From the NCBI RefSeq assembly GCF_037975245.1, contig NC_092562.1, positions 16,238,521 through 16,302,520 on the forward strand: a DNA stretch of 64,000 bases. The letters are read 5' to 3'. Both the position numbers and the translations under genes were made by a program. The notes under the pieces are model-generated. The model searched no databases. It saw only the letters and a list, made by a program, of their open reading frames with translations, and was not told where the DNA came from. Numbering within the stretch: the first letter of the stretch is position 1; each line of letters opens with the position of its first letter. The DNA is from Apostichopus japonicus (Eukaryota; Echinodermata; Holothuroidea; Aspidochirotida; Stichopodidae). Shown here one piece after another: positions 11,001 through 26,000 of this stretch.

Positions 11001-14000
11001 CATGTTTTCATTTTGTTGTGATGTCGGTTGAAAGACCATAGGCTCGACATTGATCTACTGTATTATTATTTTATTATATGCAGCGGAATATTCTAGTTTT
11101 CGTATATAATATATTCGATGATATGCAAACGTGGGAAAGCATGACTCTAGCTAAGTTGAAATCAAAATTTAGATAACCAACTACAGGGATTTGAAGGAGG
11201 AAAGAAATGTGAAAGGAAGGGGGGGGGGTAGGAAGGAAAAATGAAGGAAAAGGAAGGTGGAAGGGGGGGGGGGGGGGAACTGCTTCACTTCCTGCTAGCC
11301 TTGACAGAGATTTTATTTTCTAGTTTAAATGGTTCAGGCTATATTTTATAAGTTAATTTAGGGTATGCACATTATAGGTCATTATCTTAATTAAGTTATA
11401 GAAAGTTGGTAGTAGATTAAATGTTCGAAAGAACTTCTTTTCTCAACAAGTTGTAAACAAATTAAATTATTTGACTGAGTCGGATATCTATGGTATCTAT
11501 GGTATTATGAATGCTTTAGACTGTTATTTTAAGAATTGCTACAGGATTTAGAGCTGGTTTCTTTTCTTTTTTCATAGGGTCCTTGATAGGGATCTTGTGT
11601 CTTGATCGCTTTATTCTATTAAACTGAACTAAGCTAAACTAGATGTAGGAATTTAAATTAAAAACAATGTACCATAATATTGAAATAGTGCCAGACAACG
11701 AAATCATCGGTATAGAACATGAAGGGAGTAACTGTGCTAATAGAAGTGTTCGACCAAAATTGGGGAATTCCCTCCGAAACTTTCACACTTGCACCGCTTG
11801 CAAACTCCAGCTGCGCACGCACCTGGGATGAGTTGTCGGACGATTTGTTTACAACAGAAAGAGCATGTTACAACTATTAGTACTAAGGTCTAGGCTAGCT
11901 TGATTTTGGAAAATGTTGCTTTTTCGTCACAAGCAGCATTAACTCTCCGGAATTGCAGCTGAGTAGAGATGAGACAGGGCTAAGATATTTTATAAAAATG
12001 TGAATAGGCTTCAAAGTAGGTTAAACGTTAATGTGTTAGCCTTATGCTGTGTACTAAAGCTAAGTCTAGACTAGGCCTATAGGCTACTTGAAGAAAGTAA
12101 CGGCTAACTGAAGTGTAGTTATGGTGTAACATTGATATTACGTTAGGCTCTGTCTGGTAAGTAAAAGTGTACGTTGATCGGAACCCTAGCCTACGTATGA
12201 GCAACATACTGAACTTTATGTAGGTTACATCAAGACTAACTATCATTTGGTAAGTTAGGCATGCCACAGTTTCACAACAGGTTTAACCAAGGTGCAGCTT
12301 ACGTTATAATGGGATGCGAATAGTAAATCGAAAAGTCATCGCTATTAAATTGAATTTCTTCTGTGGTCATCTGGAAATTCAGCCCATATTTTAAGGGTTT
12401 TATTATACCATTCAATATTGAAAGTGTTTATTTAATTTAAAGCCGAACTAGTGACCATAAGTTGCCAGTAGGAACAACGTACAGCACTGAACCATTCCAA
12501 AAAAAATATATTAGTAGCCAATTGAACACTGTGATTAACTAGAAGTATACTTAATATTGTCAAGGAATATCAAATTAATTTTCTTTTCTAGTTAAAGATG
12601 TATTCTATTCCCTGGACCTGAATGTAGTATGTTTCTTTTTTGACAAAGAATTCACAAAGAGGTGTGTGTTATTTCTCTGAGATGTGTTTATCCAGTGCAT
12701 TTGGCCGTGAAGACAGAAAGTGTCACAGAAATGTTATGCTCTCTAGCAGCAATAACATACAAGTTTGCATTTATCTGATTCTGATTACTGTATTGTTAAA
12801 TTAATTAATTTTACTTAATTTGGTGCCTTAATTCTTTGGGAGAAATTGGAGGTTGAATAACAAGCAAGTGTTGGACAGTTACTTTGATAATAAGTGATGT
12901 AACGACAAGTTTGTGATTTTTTTAGGCTTAGATCACCATTACCAGTTTTTACTATTAATCAAGTTGTACCTTTCGGTTTTTCTTTTGTTGGATTTTGATT
13001 GAAATTTCAGAAAATGTTAGAAGTATCATTGTTTGGATCAAGTCTCTTATTTCCCGAGTTGTATTGTTCCATTTATTTATTAGGGATATATTTTACAGTC
13101 TGTACTTCAAAAAAAGACAATTAAATGTCTTAATATAGATATTAAATTACTTTTAGAGTAGCAGGATCAAAAGTGTTAAGAAATGTAATGTTCAGGATAA
13201 AAGTCATCTGTGCTAAGGTTTTGTTTTCATACCATCCTAGCCTTTATCTGTCCCTCCTAACTTATTTGTTGTTTTCATTTTACAAAACTAAACTGAACAC
13301 TGTTTCTACCAACAGGGTCTGACACCCTCACTTACTCCTACCAGGGTCAGGTACTTACAGGAGTGGAAGGATGTAATCAGGTCTACTCAGGGATACTTAT
13401 CGAATGCACCGCCAATGTTCAGAAAGTTAAAACTAATCAATTCCTCTTACAGGTTTGTTTCACATCTCTCCGTTTTCATTTGCATTGATTTCCTTCGTTT
13501 TCGTTCCGTTTCATAATAATAATAATACTAATGATAATATATACTTGCTTTTTATATAGCGCTTTATACCAGCGATAGGTCTCAAAGCGCTTTACACACG
13601 TTATATTACCCCTGGTCAATGATAACCTGTCCCAGAGACGGTCCCTCCAGTCCGCAGCAGTTGTATACTGCGCCCAATGACAAGTTACCTCACACGTACC
13701 CATTTAACCCCTAGGTGGAGAGAGGCAAGTTAAATAAAGCATCTTGCCCAAGGACACAACGTAATGAACTAGGCAGGAATCGAACCAGCAATCCTTGGAT
13801 CACGAATCCGACGCCTTAGCCAATTGGCCACCACGCTCACACTACAGTACAACAAAACTACAGTACAACAAAACTTTCATCTACCTGTATAGTTTCAATG
13901 TGAAGGAGAAACTTTACGTGTGCAAAGACTCAGTTTTTTTTAAAATCGATCACTACTTTTCAGAACTATATATATGATATAGATATACTTTATATATACT

Positions 14001-17000
14001 AGATAACTTAATACATGTTTCAAGAATTTCCAATCACGAAAATTGTAATATTCTGAATGGAACATTATGATTGTTTAATGCCTTTATAATTAAAAGAAGA
14101 AAAAGTTAGCACTTTGGATTACATATATGTAAAGTTTACTTTAATGTGCTATTTGACTTATTTTATGGTAGATACCAAAACAGGACCTTGAATTCTGGAT
14201 CAGACTGTTTATGTCCAAATAATGACTGATCTCTAGACAGAGTATATAATTTGAATTGTACAAATGTGCTCAACATTGACTTAGATACAATTACCCTTTA
14301 ACTTGACTTGAAGGTCCTAAATATGCTAGAAAGTCTAATAATGGCCACCCATGCTCATACCTCGACAAGAATATGTTTGCTTACCCTCAAAACATTTGAA
14401 CCCACTGATATATTTAGTTGTTGAATTTGACACTTATAAATGTCTTGGAAAAGGAAACAAAGTTGGTAATTAGAGCATCCAGGAAGGGAAATTCTGAAAA
14501 CTTTGAACCATTTTAGTCAACAGATTGTGAGAAATATAGTGATAACCTTTAAAGGTCAATATGCCAAAGTCTTTATTAGCCATGATGTCAATGACCCTGA
14601 CTGTCTTTTTGTCTCTTAATCTGTGATTGTGCAATGTGTGTCTTTTGATTTTCATTAAAACATATAGGATAACATGATAGAACTATGTCAACGTAAACAG
14701 TAAATAAATAAATGCAGATAAAGTCGAGCAGATACCATTTATGATAACGTCCCCCCCCCCACCTTGCGTATACCAGAGCATTCAAACATAAGAAAGAACC
14801 TTTGTCCTGTGATAGGTACGTGCAATATGCTAATTCTAAATAATTTGCATGATCTCTTACATTTAAGAAACTCAAAGACAGACAGAGAATTTATACAGAC
14901 AGACAGACAGACAGAGAGAGAGAGAGAGTGATAGAGAGTAAACAAATACTGTTCACAATTTCTTATCTAACAAAAAGAAAAGCCCAGTTTTAAGTTAATG
15001 TATAACATTTGAGGACCAAACATTTCCATTCTAGCTTGATTTTCCATATTAGAAGAAGGAGAATATCAAAGTTCAGTTCCTTGAATAGAATAATCTCCAA
15101 TAGTTTGGTCTCATTCTTTTCAGTGCTAGATGTATTTTGCATTTGTTTATTAGCAGTACAGTTGTGTCTAGCATCGTATACAGATATGACCTAAAGGCTG
15201 ATTGTCAACATAACCAGGCTAAAATGTTGCCAACTGTGTATGAAATTGTTCAATTTGTTGAGTTTTAATTTTGAGTACTTTTGTTTTTTTTGCTGGGGAA
15301 TATAGATATTCTCAGAATTCACATTTGAATAGACCCCCCAGCAATCCTTTCCTTTTTGTTTTAAATACATGCAATAGTTTAGAGAATGTATAAACTCTTA
15401 AGATTCTGAACTAAGGCATAGTGAATCCAGTCATCAAACATTATTATACAAGAATTATATCAGAGGTTCTAGCTAGGTCAGTTTATTTGATTAAAAATAA
15501 TAAAGCTATCGTAATGAAAGCATTGTCTCTATACGAGGCTTTGTCTTAATTGTTTACATATATCTTGATGATTGGGTCAACTGATTAACTTCGGACTATC
15601 AAAGGGTCTTATCAGGGGCAGTGCAAACAAAATCAGTCCATTAGAGGATTTAGCATGAAAAAAATATATTATTTTCGAGTTCCCAATGATGGGGAAATCT
15701 TATTTGAAGCAAAGACTATTTTTTTCTTGTTTTCTGGAAACACTTGAAGGCTAGAAAGAGATCCTAGAGAAGACCTTTAGTTTAATTCTAGTCTAGCGCC
15801 CCCACATGCTGTTTCAACATACCTTTAATTTCCATGTTTGATTAGTACAAGTAGTCTCATACTTTTTGGACCATTGTGAATTGCCAAGCGATACAACTAC
15901 CAGAACTGTAAACCTAGAACATCCCTTCTTCAACATCTTACTGTTAATTTATGTTATTTTGACTGGAACAGGGGACTGATACACTTCAACATTTTACTGT
16001 TATTTTATGTTGTTTTGTGCCTGGTTTTGACTGGAACAGGGGAACGAAACACTTCAACATCTGACTGTTATTTTATGTTGTTTCGACTGGAACCGGGGAT
16101 CGATACAACAACTTTGCAAAGGTGGAAATGTCAAGTTAACTGTCAACACTTTTGACATAGTTTTAATAATAATGGCATAAAAAAATAATTCGCTTGGAAA
16201 TTCAAGATTCAGAACAGCGCTTCTCATTCCACTGATAATTTGCCATTCTCTAAGTTTGCTTGTGCAGATAACATATTTAATATATCAGGAAAATTTTTAA
16301 ATGTAGATGTTCGTCTGGGAAGACCAAATTTCTGTTCGGATAACCCAAATCAGCTTTGGTGTTCGCCCATCAAATTCAGATTGCATTGGAACTAAATAAC
16401 TCTTAAAAGTAAACATGATAAACGGGTATCACATTCTGTCACTTTGGAGCCCAAAGCTGGTATTTTATTCACCAAACCTGCACATCTCTCATACAGTGTT
16501 CATATTGGTCATTCTTCGTTATTGCTTCATTTTTCGGACAAACCCCAAATTTACTGTTTGGACAACCAGGTAAAGATCCTTTGAAAATATCGCCCTCTTA
16601 TGTTAATGTCTCTGTTGATTAAAGGATCGGAATGAACCCAGCATGATTCTATAGTGATCCCAAATGATAATTCAAATATGAGCTACAGATTACACAAGAC
16701 TCTATTTTATCGTCAGAAGTGATATTCTTTCAATATGTCCAAACAGTGTTTTGAAGAGACAACTTTACAGGTACAGGTATAACAAACCTTTCAAAAATGT
16801 TTTAATTTTTTTCTTTTCTCAGTTGAACAACATTGGCATTAAGAAGTTCATTGGACCAGTGGAGGATAGCCCTAACGATATTGTGACCTCTGACCTGTGG
16901 GTGGAGCTAGGAGGTCAAAAAGAGGAGTCCTTCAGGAGCCAGTTGAGTATCGTCACTGTCTTCGACAGAGAAGACAACAATGTAAGATATCTATATAAGT

Positions 17001-20000
17001 TTGCATTTGTAACACAAAGCAGCATCCCTTTGTGTTTTAACTGGTTACTTTCATCGGCTTTACAGAAGCTACTATTAAAGTATGGTTAAAAATAGCTTAC
17101 AATTGATCAGAATAATGTATCCCTTATTTGTTCACTGATGGAAGAGTAAAAGGCAGGCCATTAGAGGGAATAATTTCTGCGGTATCGTATTGCAAAATGC
17201 TAAGCAAAACTTGAGAAATTGTTGAACAAGTACAAAGATGTGTAGTAATTATGTACACAGGGACCATAGGACTTTATAAGAGACTTAAAGGCATTGAAGA
17301 CTCGCCCCAAACCACGTGCCGCGCTCTGAAAAAGTTAACTTTCCGTTGCTGTGAAGTTTTCTGCTTGTCGCTACAAAATGCAGACAGTAATGAAACGTGA
17401 TACCTTGTTTTCTTTAGCTGGACCTGAGATGTCCATCGCTGTATCGTTTGTACTGTGCTGTGGGTATTGACCGCAGCTGTATGTACTGACTGTACACTAG
17501 TGTCTAATTACCGAAGGTAGCAAGCTGTGTGCGTATTTTCTGGGATCGATGGTGGTGTCTAACACTTCTGTTACACCTCATTCGAAACTAGGTCAGATCA
17601 ACGGCATTAAACGTTCCTTTTTGCGTGAGTCTTCACACCATTTAAGTTGAGAGCTTTCAAAAAGTGCTTCACATAATTTGAACACTGAATTGTTTTCTCT
17701 GAATTAATGATTCCATTATGTGCTAAGCATTACATGACCCACTCCTTCACTTTCATAATTAGTATCAAAACAAGTTAACAAAGCAAAGTATAAAGAAATA
17801 ATGACATTTTTCTTAATTTTTTGAAATGAAACTAGAATTGTGAAAACTACTGGTCTGCAATTGGTATGTGTTTTTGGTCATCTCATGGTATGAAAATTTG
17901 AAACCAAATATTGGCAGAAAAAGCTTATTTTGTAAAACAAATGTGTCTTTTGTAAACTAGAACAAATACATGAGAACAAAAAAAAGTTTGCAATATGTTG
18001 TGTGATATCAGGTCGGACGATATATTTTGAAAAATCATGATCCTTCTAATTCTCCTGAAACATTCTGTTTTTTCCTCTTATATAAAAAAGTTAGGTATAT
18101 ATCCTATCATTTTGCAGTAAAAGCCTTTTTCAGCTACTTTAAGAAAAAAATTGAAGTTTAAGTTCATGCTAGAACAACAAGTGCCTCTCATCGCATTGTT
18201 ATGAGAAATGATTTGTTTTGGTATCAGAGAATGTTTAAAACCTCTTTCTTAATTTTACAATTCAAGTCTGATATTTTTTCGGTCTGTCTTTCAAATTTGT
18301 ATCGTCTTCCCAGGTTTCAAACATCTTCAGCTCGGAAAGTGGCGAGCCTGTTTGGTCGCTGAACATCAAGAAAGGAATATTGAGCATTTTCAGTTATCGA
18401 ACCAGTCCTGGAATCAAAGAAGGATTCGAGGTATGTAAAATCTGAACGAGAGTACAAGTTTTGGAATCTAAGCCTTAACTATTTCAAAGGATGACGTTGG
18501 GCACAAAATCTATTTTGATGATTTCTGTATAGCAACGGAGAACATGCACTCCCGTCACTCGAGGTTGTTTCATCTACACCACTCATAATTTGTGAGAAAT
18601 AACCCTATAAGCATCTAAGGCTCAACAGGTTGGTGGATGGACTATTTAGTCTGGCACAACAGACTAAGTTTCTCAAATGAAAACACTAAACCCAAAGAGG
18701 ACAACCATAAAGACTTTCTTCGTCTCCAATACTATATTTAAGATGCAGTACAAATTTGTCAGGACAAATGGTGTTGATTTTCATTTCAAAAAAGGTGGTC
18801 TGTTGTTTTTTATGAAGCTGAAAGAATGTATTTTGATTGAATAATGGCAATTTCTAAAACAATGGATTAACATTAATGATTAAACCTGCAACGAGGAGCC
18901 GACATCATGATCAATTTATCCTTAAAGGAGCTTTGCAGGGAGTTATATACCGTACTTTAAAGCTGAATATCTTGAGAACGTGAATAGCTATTAAAAAATG
19001 TTACTAGCAGTCAATATTTGAACTGTAACTTTATATCAAGGTTTGAGTTCTGCTTGACTTAAAATACATGAATTAATTTATTGGAGGATATTCAGAGGAT
19101 TGGGTGGACAGATAATAGAATCTTTCTAGTCTACTTTGTTTTTTACATAAAGTAAAACAGTGGGTGGATGGAAGACAATAATATCGAAGAGTCAAGTCAA
19201 TACTTATACTACGGAAAAAGTTAGGTTGCTGGACATATCAATAGAAAGCTGTGAATTGAAGAAGCCGGTATTTGTCGGTAATCATTGGGGGAAGACATTG
19301 TATGCGTGGGAGATTGTACAGTATCATACTACCCCTTCCCCCACAAAAGAAGAAAAGATGGTGCCAATTTGTTCATGACATAAATATCTATTTTTAATAT
19401 TGAGGGGTTGTTTGAGGAAATTAGTGGATGTCTGACTGTATCTTAACTCTTTAAGAATAGAAAGTTTATAAGTCGGTATGGTGAGAGTTAACACAAAAGT
19501 TCAGAAAAGATACATTGGCTGAGGGGACGAGGAAGGGGGGAGGGGGTGGGGAAGCGGGTGTATGTGGTAGATCCATGAACAAAATGTCAGCTAACACAGG
19601 CAGTTGATTTTATTCTTTCAGGTTGGTATCCATGGTAACTGCTCATCTATTTATAACATCAGGGCATCTGATAAGGGTGAGTTCAATGTCACTTTGTTAT
19701 CTCTCTTCATGCACTGGAGTGCATAGCAACAGCCGGCAACAGTCCGTCTCTGCATGTTCATGTCAGGTATAGGCTGATGAACTGTGCGGCTATTTTAGTC
19801 TAAATTAATCTTCAGATTCTCTACCGTGTTTAAAGGATAAATAAAACCAAAAAACTGTTAGCAAACTGCTTATCCACTATAGAGCCTGTGTGAGAGAATG
19901 TTTAAAAGTAAGTGGGCATGACGTTTCCATCCTAGCAGGATCCCCTCTGAGGATGCTGCTAGGATTGAATCGTCAGGCCCTCTTACTTTTACACATGTTT

Positions 20001-23000
20001 AAAACTGGATGACTTTAGATATGACTTTTGTATCGATATTTCTTTTAGTGGTTCAAAGTAGTTATATGTGAGTGCAAGTCATATTGTTATATCTATCATA
20101 TATATATATATATATTATATTTATTTTTAAGATGTAGTTCATAACAGAAGTTTCCCTCCCTACTTAGGAGGACATGCTTAATACAAAATATAAACATACA
20201 ACTTTATATGTAGTTCATCATATATCTGACATTTCTTTGGAGATTTAAGCCAACAGTCAGTCTGTTAGTAAATATGACAAAAAGCCATATTCTTTGCAAA
20301 TATCTCGGCATATGACAACCGTTTACAAAACTCAGTGAACTAATGAACGTTTACGCTCTCTGAGTTAGAAAGTCACCTTTTGCATGGACTTTTTAGAGGG
20401 CTACTCTTGCTTATCGCAAAAAGAAGTGATAAAGATATGATTAACAATAATCACGGACGGGATGCCTGTTGTTCATACATCTGCAAATGTGATAAACACA
20501 GTTTTTATCAAGCTATCCAAACTACTTTATTTGTAATCTATTATAAGGGCATTGTCCCAGCTCAAAATATCATTGTTTAAAATGTAAATATTTATCATCA
20601 TCTATATACCTGTTTGGTGTCCATTTGTTTCTTCTAGATAAACAAATTTGCCCAGTTTGTGGGTGGTGAGGAAATCTATTGTATCAAAAGATTTGATTAA
20701 TCTTATGTATTGTCTTTCTAATGGTTTCCAGATTATCTGATATCATCTGTTTTTGTATGAATCACAAATGACATTTTAGACTTAGTAGACAGCTGTATTT
20801 GCTGTTTGAATGAACTTTATGGCAGGTAGCGACCCATTTATCAAGTTTTCCTCAGTTTTCCTTCCTTTGATTAACGAATGATAGCAGAGTTTTTCTATTT
20901 TTTTTGCTGTGGTCTTACTCTTTCTACTTTGTCTTTGTTGAAGTCAGGATGTTTTGTCACTGGCTGTGATGGAATTTTTCTGGGGCTCTCTAAGTTTTTG
21001 TGTTGTTGAGTTACGTTTATTTGGTATATCACTTCGCATATAAACACAACAGATTCAACATACTGTAACATAAATCGAAATAACAGAAATTCTACATACA
21101 TGAGTTGAAAGAAAGTGCACAGAAACCCGGCAAGGGCTCGAAAACATGAACAACTAGGAAGACTAGCAGAAAAGAGACAGCAAGGTTTAAACCACAAAGT
21201 AAACTGTTAACTAAGCTATATACCTCAAAATATTCTGAGTAATAATCCGCAATAGGTTAAAAACTTGCTTGATTGAATTCAAACAAGTCTGCTCCCACCT
21301 GTGTCCATGCATCATTGAGGTATGTCATGGGGTGTGAGTGGTTCCTTTTCTGTTATTCTCGATTGATGATTGTTAAAAAACACCACATTTAGTGACTGTA
21401 TCTTAAATTTTACAATCGTATATGACAAATAGAAAATATCACTCTCCCTGTGCTTACACTTTGTTTTATCGGCATGGCTGCGAGAAAGTTGTGGCTTTTC
21501 TGACCTCATTGTTGAATTGTTAGGAATATGATTCTGTTCCCTTACATTAGAAGACCACCATTGTGGGCTATGACAGCCTCAAAATTCCAATAAGGTGTAT
21601 GACTTATACGTGTATGCCTTATACAGTTACCTTATACAGTAAGGTTATACAGTGATGTTATACAGTGATGTTATACAGTGACGTTATACAGTAATGTTAT
21701 ACAGTAATGTTATACAGTGACCTATATGCAGTGATGTTATACAGTGATGTTATACAGTGATGTTAAATAAGTGATGTTATACAGTGACCCTTTTCTTGAA
21801 TATACACTATCTCTCTATATTTCATTTACTGGCTTAGAAGCCAATGTGCTCAAATGCATAGCAAAATCCAAGATTGTCTGCTTCATCCAATCACTCTCCA
21901 AGTGGAAGCTTGCAGCAAGCATGCATAAACAAGCAGCAAAGCATGATGTTAGCATGCAGAGAGCATGCTGTACACATGCAGCAGAGCATGATGTTAGCAT
22001 GCAGTGAACATGCTGCAAGCATGCAGTGAGCATAAAGCAAACCTACAGTACATCTGTAGTGAGGGGATGGGGTGGGGGAATGTTGGCAATGTGTCCTTGC
22101 AAGCATGTATCAAACTCTTTATTCTTTAAGATAGACCAACTTTTACTATACAAACCTTATCAATTGGACGTTTTTTTACTTCTTTTTTTTTTCTTGTTTA
22201 TATTCAGTTGGTGAAGATGACATCACCTTCATTAATAAAGTCTGGGATCTTCAGAACTGCCCTGATCGCTCCAAGAAGGTCCATCTCTATGGTCTCCATG
22301 GTTACCAATCCAAGAAATACAAAGAAACCGAAATGATCTCTTCCCAGTCACAGGTTGGTGACCCCCCCCACCCACTAGCTCCCATCTTACTAAACACGTT
22401 GGTTTGTTTTATAAAATGTGTATTCAGTGTTTGGTGATGGTAAATGTGTGATGTTTTTTCAGCGAAAAAATTGGATTATTTTTGAAGAAATGCAGGCTTT
22501 GACACAGTAGTTTTTGGACATGAATGAATAGTTATTTGTTCCTTGTTTTAGGACAGTTTATTATGTATGTACATTTATGTCATGCTTGAAACTGCTCCAA
22601 GTGACAGTATGAGCAGTATGACAGTGTATATCCTGTTTCTATTTACATAAAGTTTCAGAACTCTTCTTATTTTTCCTACAAGTGATATCAGTTAAGCGTG
22701 AAATGAATGGACAGTATGAAGTGGTATTAGCGTTAGAACAATGCCCCCCCCCCCCACTACCCTCACTGGGCTGTGTTTGATTCACAAGAAATTTGTTGTT
22801 ACGTCTTTTAAATGTGTGGATTACATAATCCATAATTCAGATGATGTGTGTTTTTTTCTTCACATTTTCAATCTGTATAGCTTACATTATATAGAAAATA
22901 ATGATTTTGATATTCATATGTTACGTTATATATGTGTCTGAAGAAAACTATTAAACAAAGAGTATAAATATTCAAATCATTTGTCCTCTGGTAAACTTCA

Positions 23001-26000
23001 TTCTCTTCATTTCCACTAATTTTATCATTTTGAACACTGACTATAAACCCTGTCAAAGTGACCCTTTTTTCCCCCCCTTCATAGGCCGCCTTCAAAGTGG
23101 AGAAGGACAAACACTGGCGTACTATTCCACTTACAGCAGAGGTAAATGGAGTGCATGAATTCAGACCATTTAGCAGAGCTGGCAAGTCTGTTATGTCATA
23201 CACCAGGTAATTTCACCCGATGATGTTTTGTCTGTTTTAGGGAGAAAAGCTTTATGTAGAATGGCATCATAGTACGAACTTTGTCAGAGGTTAACTGTAG
23301 TCAGGCATCTGTTTTCCACCTATCCTTCTATTCACAATTATCCTCTTTTTCTTTTGATTTCTTCTTCATTTGTAAACTTCTATTCATTGTCTTGATCTTA
23401 CCAACTATCCAGCCTGCGTGTCTGTTGTACAACTACATCTATTTTCTTCCTCTGATATTGTGTAGTGAAGCCAACATGAAACAAGTATAATTTATCATGC
23501 GACCAATACTTACACTACTTAGTCAATGTTAGTGGTGATTGTATAGTCTTAAGAAAAAGTTTGTCAGTGTATGGCAGTCGGTAAGTGATATGTGTCTGTG
23601 TTCTGTACCTATGTTCAATCACTTTGCCAAAAAAATTACATAGTGCCTATCATATCTGGAAAATTGCCTTGGTGCCCCTTTAAAAGGTGAATATTCCTGC
23701 CATTTCAGTGAAACCCAAGGCAATTTCTAGCTTTCCTTACAATGTAACCTAACTGTATTATATCCCTACTAGTTGTGACCATCGTGTCTTTATTTGTATT
23801 TCAGTCAAAAGCTGACTTTCGTGGAGAAGTCGGAAGTGGCTACCATTGATGTTGACAAGAAGTCAAATCATGCCAAGAGCAGTGACTTGAAAATGGAACT
23901 GGTAGAGACAGATCCACTTGCACCTTCCAGGGCGACATCAGCCGAGCAAATTGAAGCTAGCGTACAAGAGGTAGGAACGGGTGCTGAATCTGTATTTCTG
24001 GTATTATCAAAAGCAGAAAGTTTATGTTTACAACCTGATGGTTCCTGCAATGCATATAGTACATTGGTACATATACAGAATGAATACTTAAAATTCGGAT
24101 AGGTTTTCATAATAAGTCCAAAGTTAATCTGTATGGACAACATTTGGAATAACTAGAGTTCTTTATCCCTGCATGAATTGGAAGGGCCAGGGAAGGGGGG
24201 GGGGAGGGGGGCTGAAGAGAGGGAGATGGGTGTTGGCTGACTTCGGATGTTTCACAAAGATATCTTGCTTGAAAATGTTGCTTTGTGGGATGAAGTCCCA
24301 GACTGGATATTATGGAACTTCCAGGAATTCTGTTAGTTTTCATATTAAACATATATCAGCTAATCCTACAACACTATGATATCAGGTATATACATAGGAA
24401 TCCAAAGATATTCATATCTGGAGTGGGTAGAGTGAGGTAAAGAGGATTTTGTAGGGTATATTTGGGCTAGGCTTGTGCTGTGCTGGAGGATGCTTCAAGT
24501 ACATTGCATGGGCTGGGCCTGTTATCACTGTTCTGTGGTGGGCTGTGCTGCATTAGCTGGGTTGCAGTGCACTATTCTATGTTAGACTGGGCTGCATTGA
24601 CTCTACTTAGTGGTCGCGTCTGTGCTGCATTTGCTGGGCAGGGCTGCAATTTTCCTTGTTGTATTATTTGACTGTGCTGGAGGGTGCCAGGATAGGGGAT
24701 AGGGGCTTAGCTTGATTGCTTTGGACTATGCTTAGCGGGGGCTGCATGTTGACTGGGTGCGACTGAACTGTGCTGGGCTAGGCTGTGTGTTGACTGGGCG
24801 TGAATTAAACTGTGCTGTACTGTTCTAGGCTCTATTGGTTTGCTTTTGCCAGTTTGGGATGTGCTAGAGTGTGCTAAACTGTAGGCTACATTGGATGAAC
24901 TGTGCTGGTCCAGGTTTCACTTACATGTGATTAACCCATCCACAAAGACACCCCATGATATCCCAGCTGCTGTTGTTACTTTTATCAGGTGGATGCTCTG
25001 TTGACAAACATCAACGACGGTTTCAAGTCGAACGGTACTGATGACTCAACGACCAGTGAATTCATTCTCCTGATCCAAAAGCTGAGACAGATTACAAACG
25101 AAGAAGTCAATGAAGTGATCAAAAGATTTGGAACTAAGTCCGCAGATGAGGAGGAGATTGCTAAGAAAAGGAGGTGAAAAGTTTATTCCATTATCATTGC
25201 TTGACTACAATTAATAAATAAATCTATCAGTCAATCAATCAATCAATCAGTCAGTTATAAAGACATGGAATTATACACAATGTTAATTCCTTCTGTGCAA
25301 TCGTATAGTAGTGAGCAAACTTCTGAGCCCTGAATGAAGTTAGGATGATCAATCAATCAATCACGGAATATTTTTTTTATATTTAGATATGTTGTGAAGT
25401 TTTCAAGTTTTCAGTGATTTTTTCTCTTTGCTGGTGACATCACTGTGATGGATAAACAATTTGTTATTAACTTGCAGAGAAATTCTAGAGGATGCTCTTG
25501 TTGTGGCTAGCACGTTTGTCTCCATGTCTCACATCATATCTAAGATCAAAGATGGGCACATCACTGGAGAGAGAGCTGCCTGGATGTTGACCTCATTAGC
25601 ATATAGTCGACCTGAGAATGTCACCATCGTAACCAACCTACTGGTAAAATAACATCTTTCTGGATTGTATTGAAACGTATGACAGAGTTAGGCACAAATT
25701 CTGCATTGGTATACAGTCATAGTTCTCCAAATATAAGAAGCTTTTTGAGCACCGGGAGTTTTTCTATATTTCTATATCTTGGTTTCCAAGTTACGTAATA
25801 CCTATATAATATGTCATATGCCTTATGATAATTTGCACTGCATGTTCAAATATATTGTCAGGGCAACTAGCTGCATTTACAATCTTCTTTTAAACACCTA
25901 GAACGGTGCAGTTGGTGAATAATTGGTCTTATACCATAGCCCCCCCCCCAAAAAAAAATACAATGAAATGTGCTAGAGTTGTCATGTGTATAGATGTTTG

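Larger units (their letters stand above)
13453..16822 (+). other. Vtg: vitellogenin intron 3
   Basis: A 3.4-kb intron with the SINE at its 5' end, a C run (14752-14761), a CAGA/GAGA microsatellite (about 14878-14930) and a threefold tandem repeat (15927-16107). The remainder is unremarkable. Confidence 0.75.

Noticed and set aside
21771-22106. Cys/His/Ala-rich open frames on both strands
   Set aside because: Products of the GCATGC-type repeat. The true exon starts at 22208.
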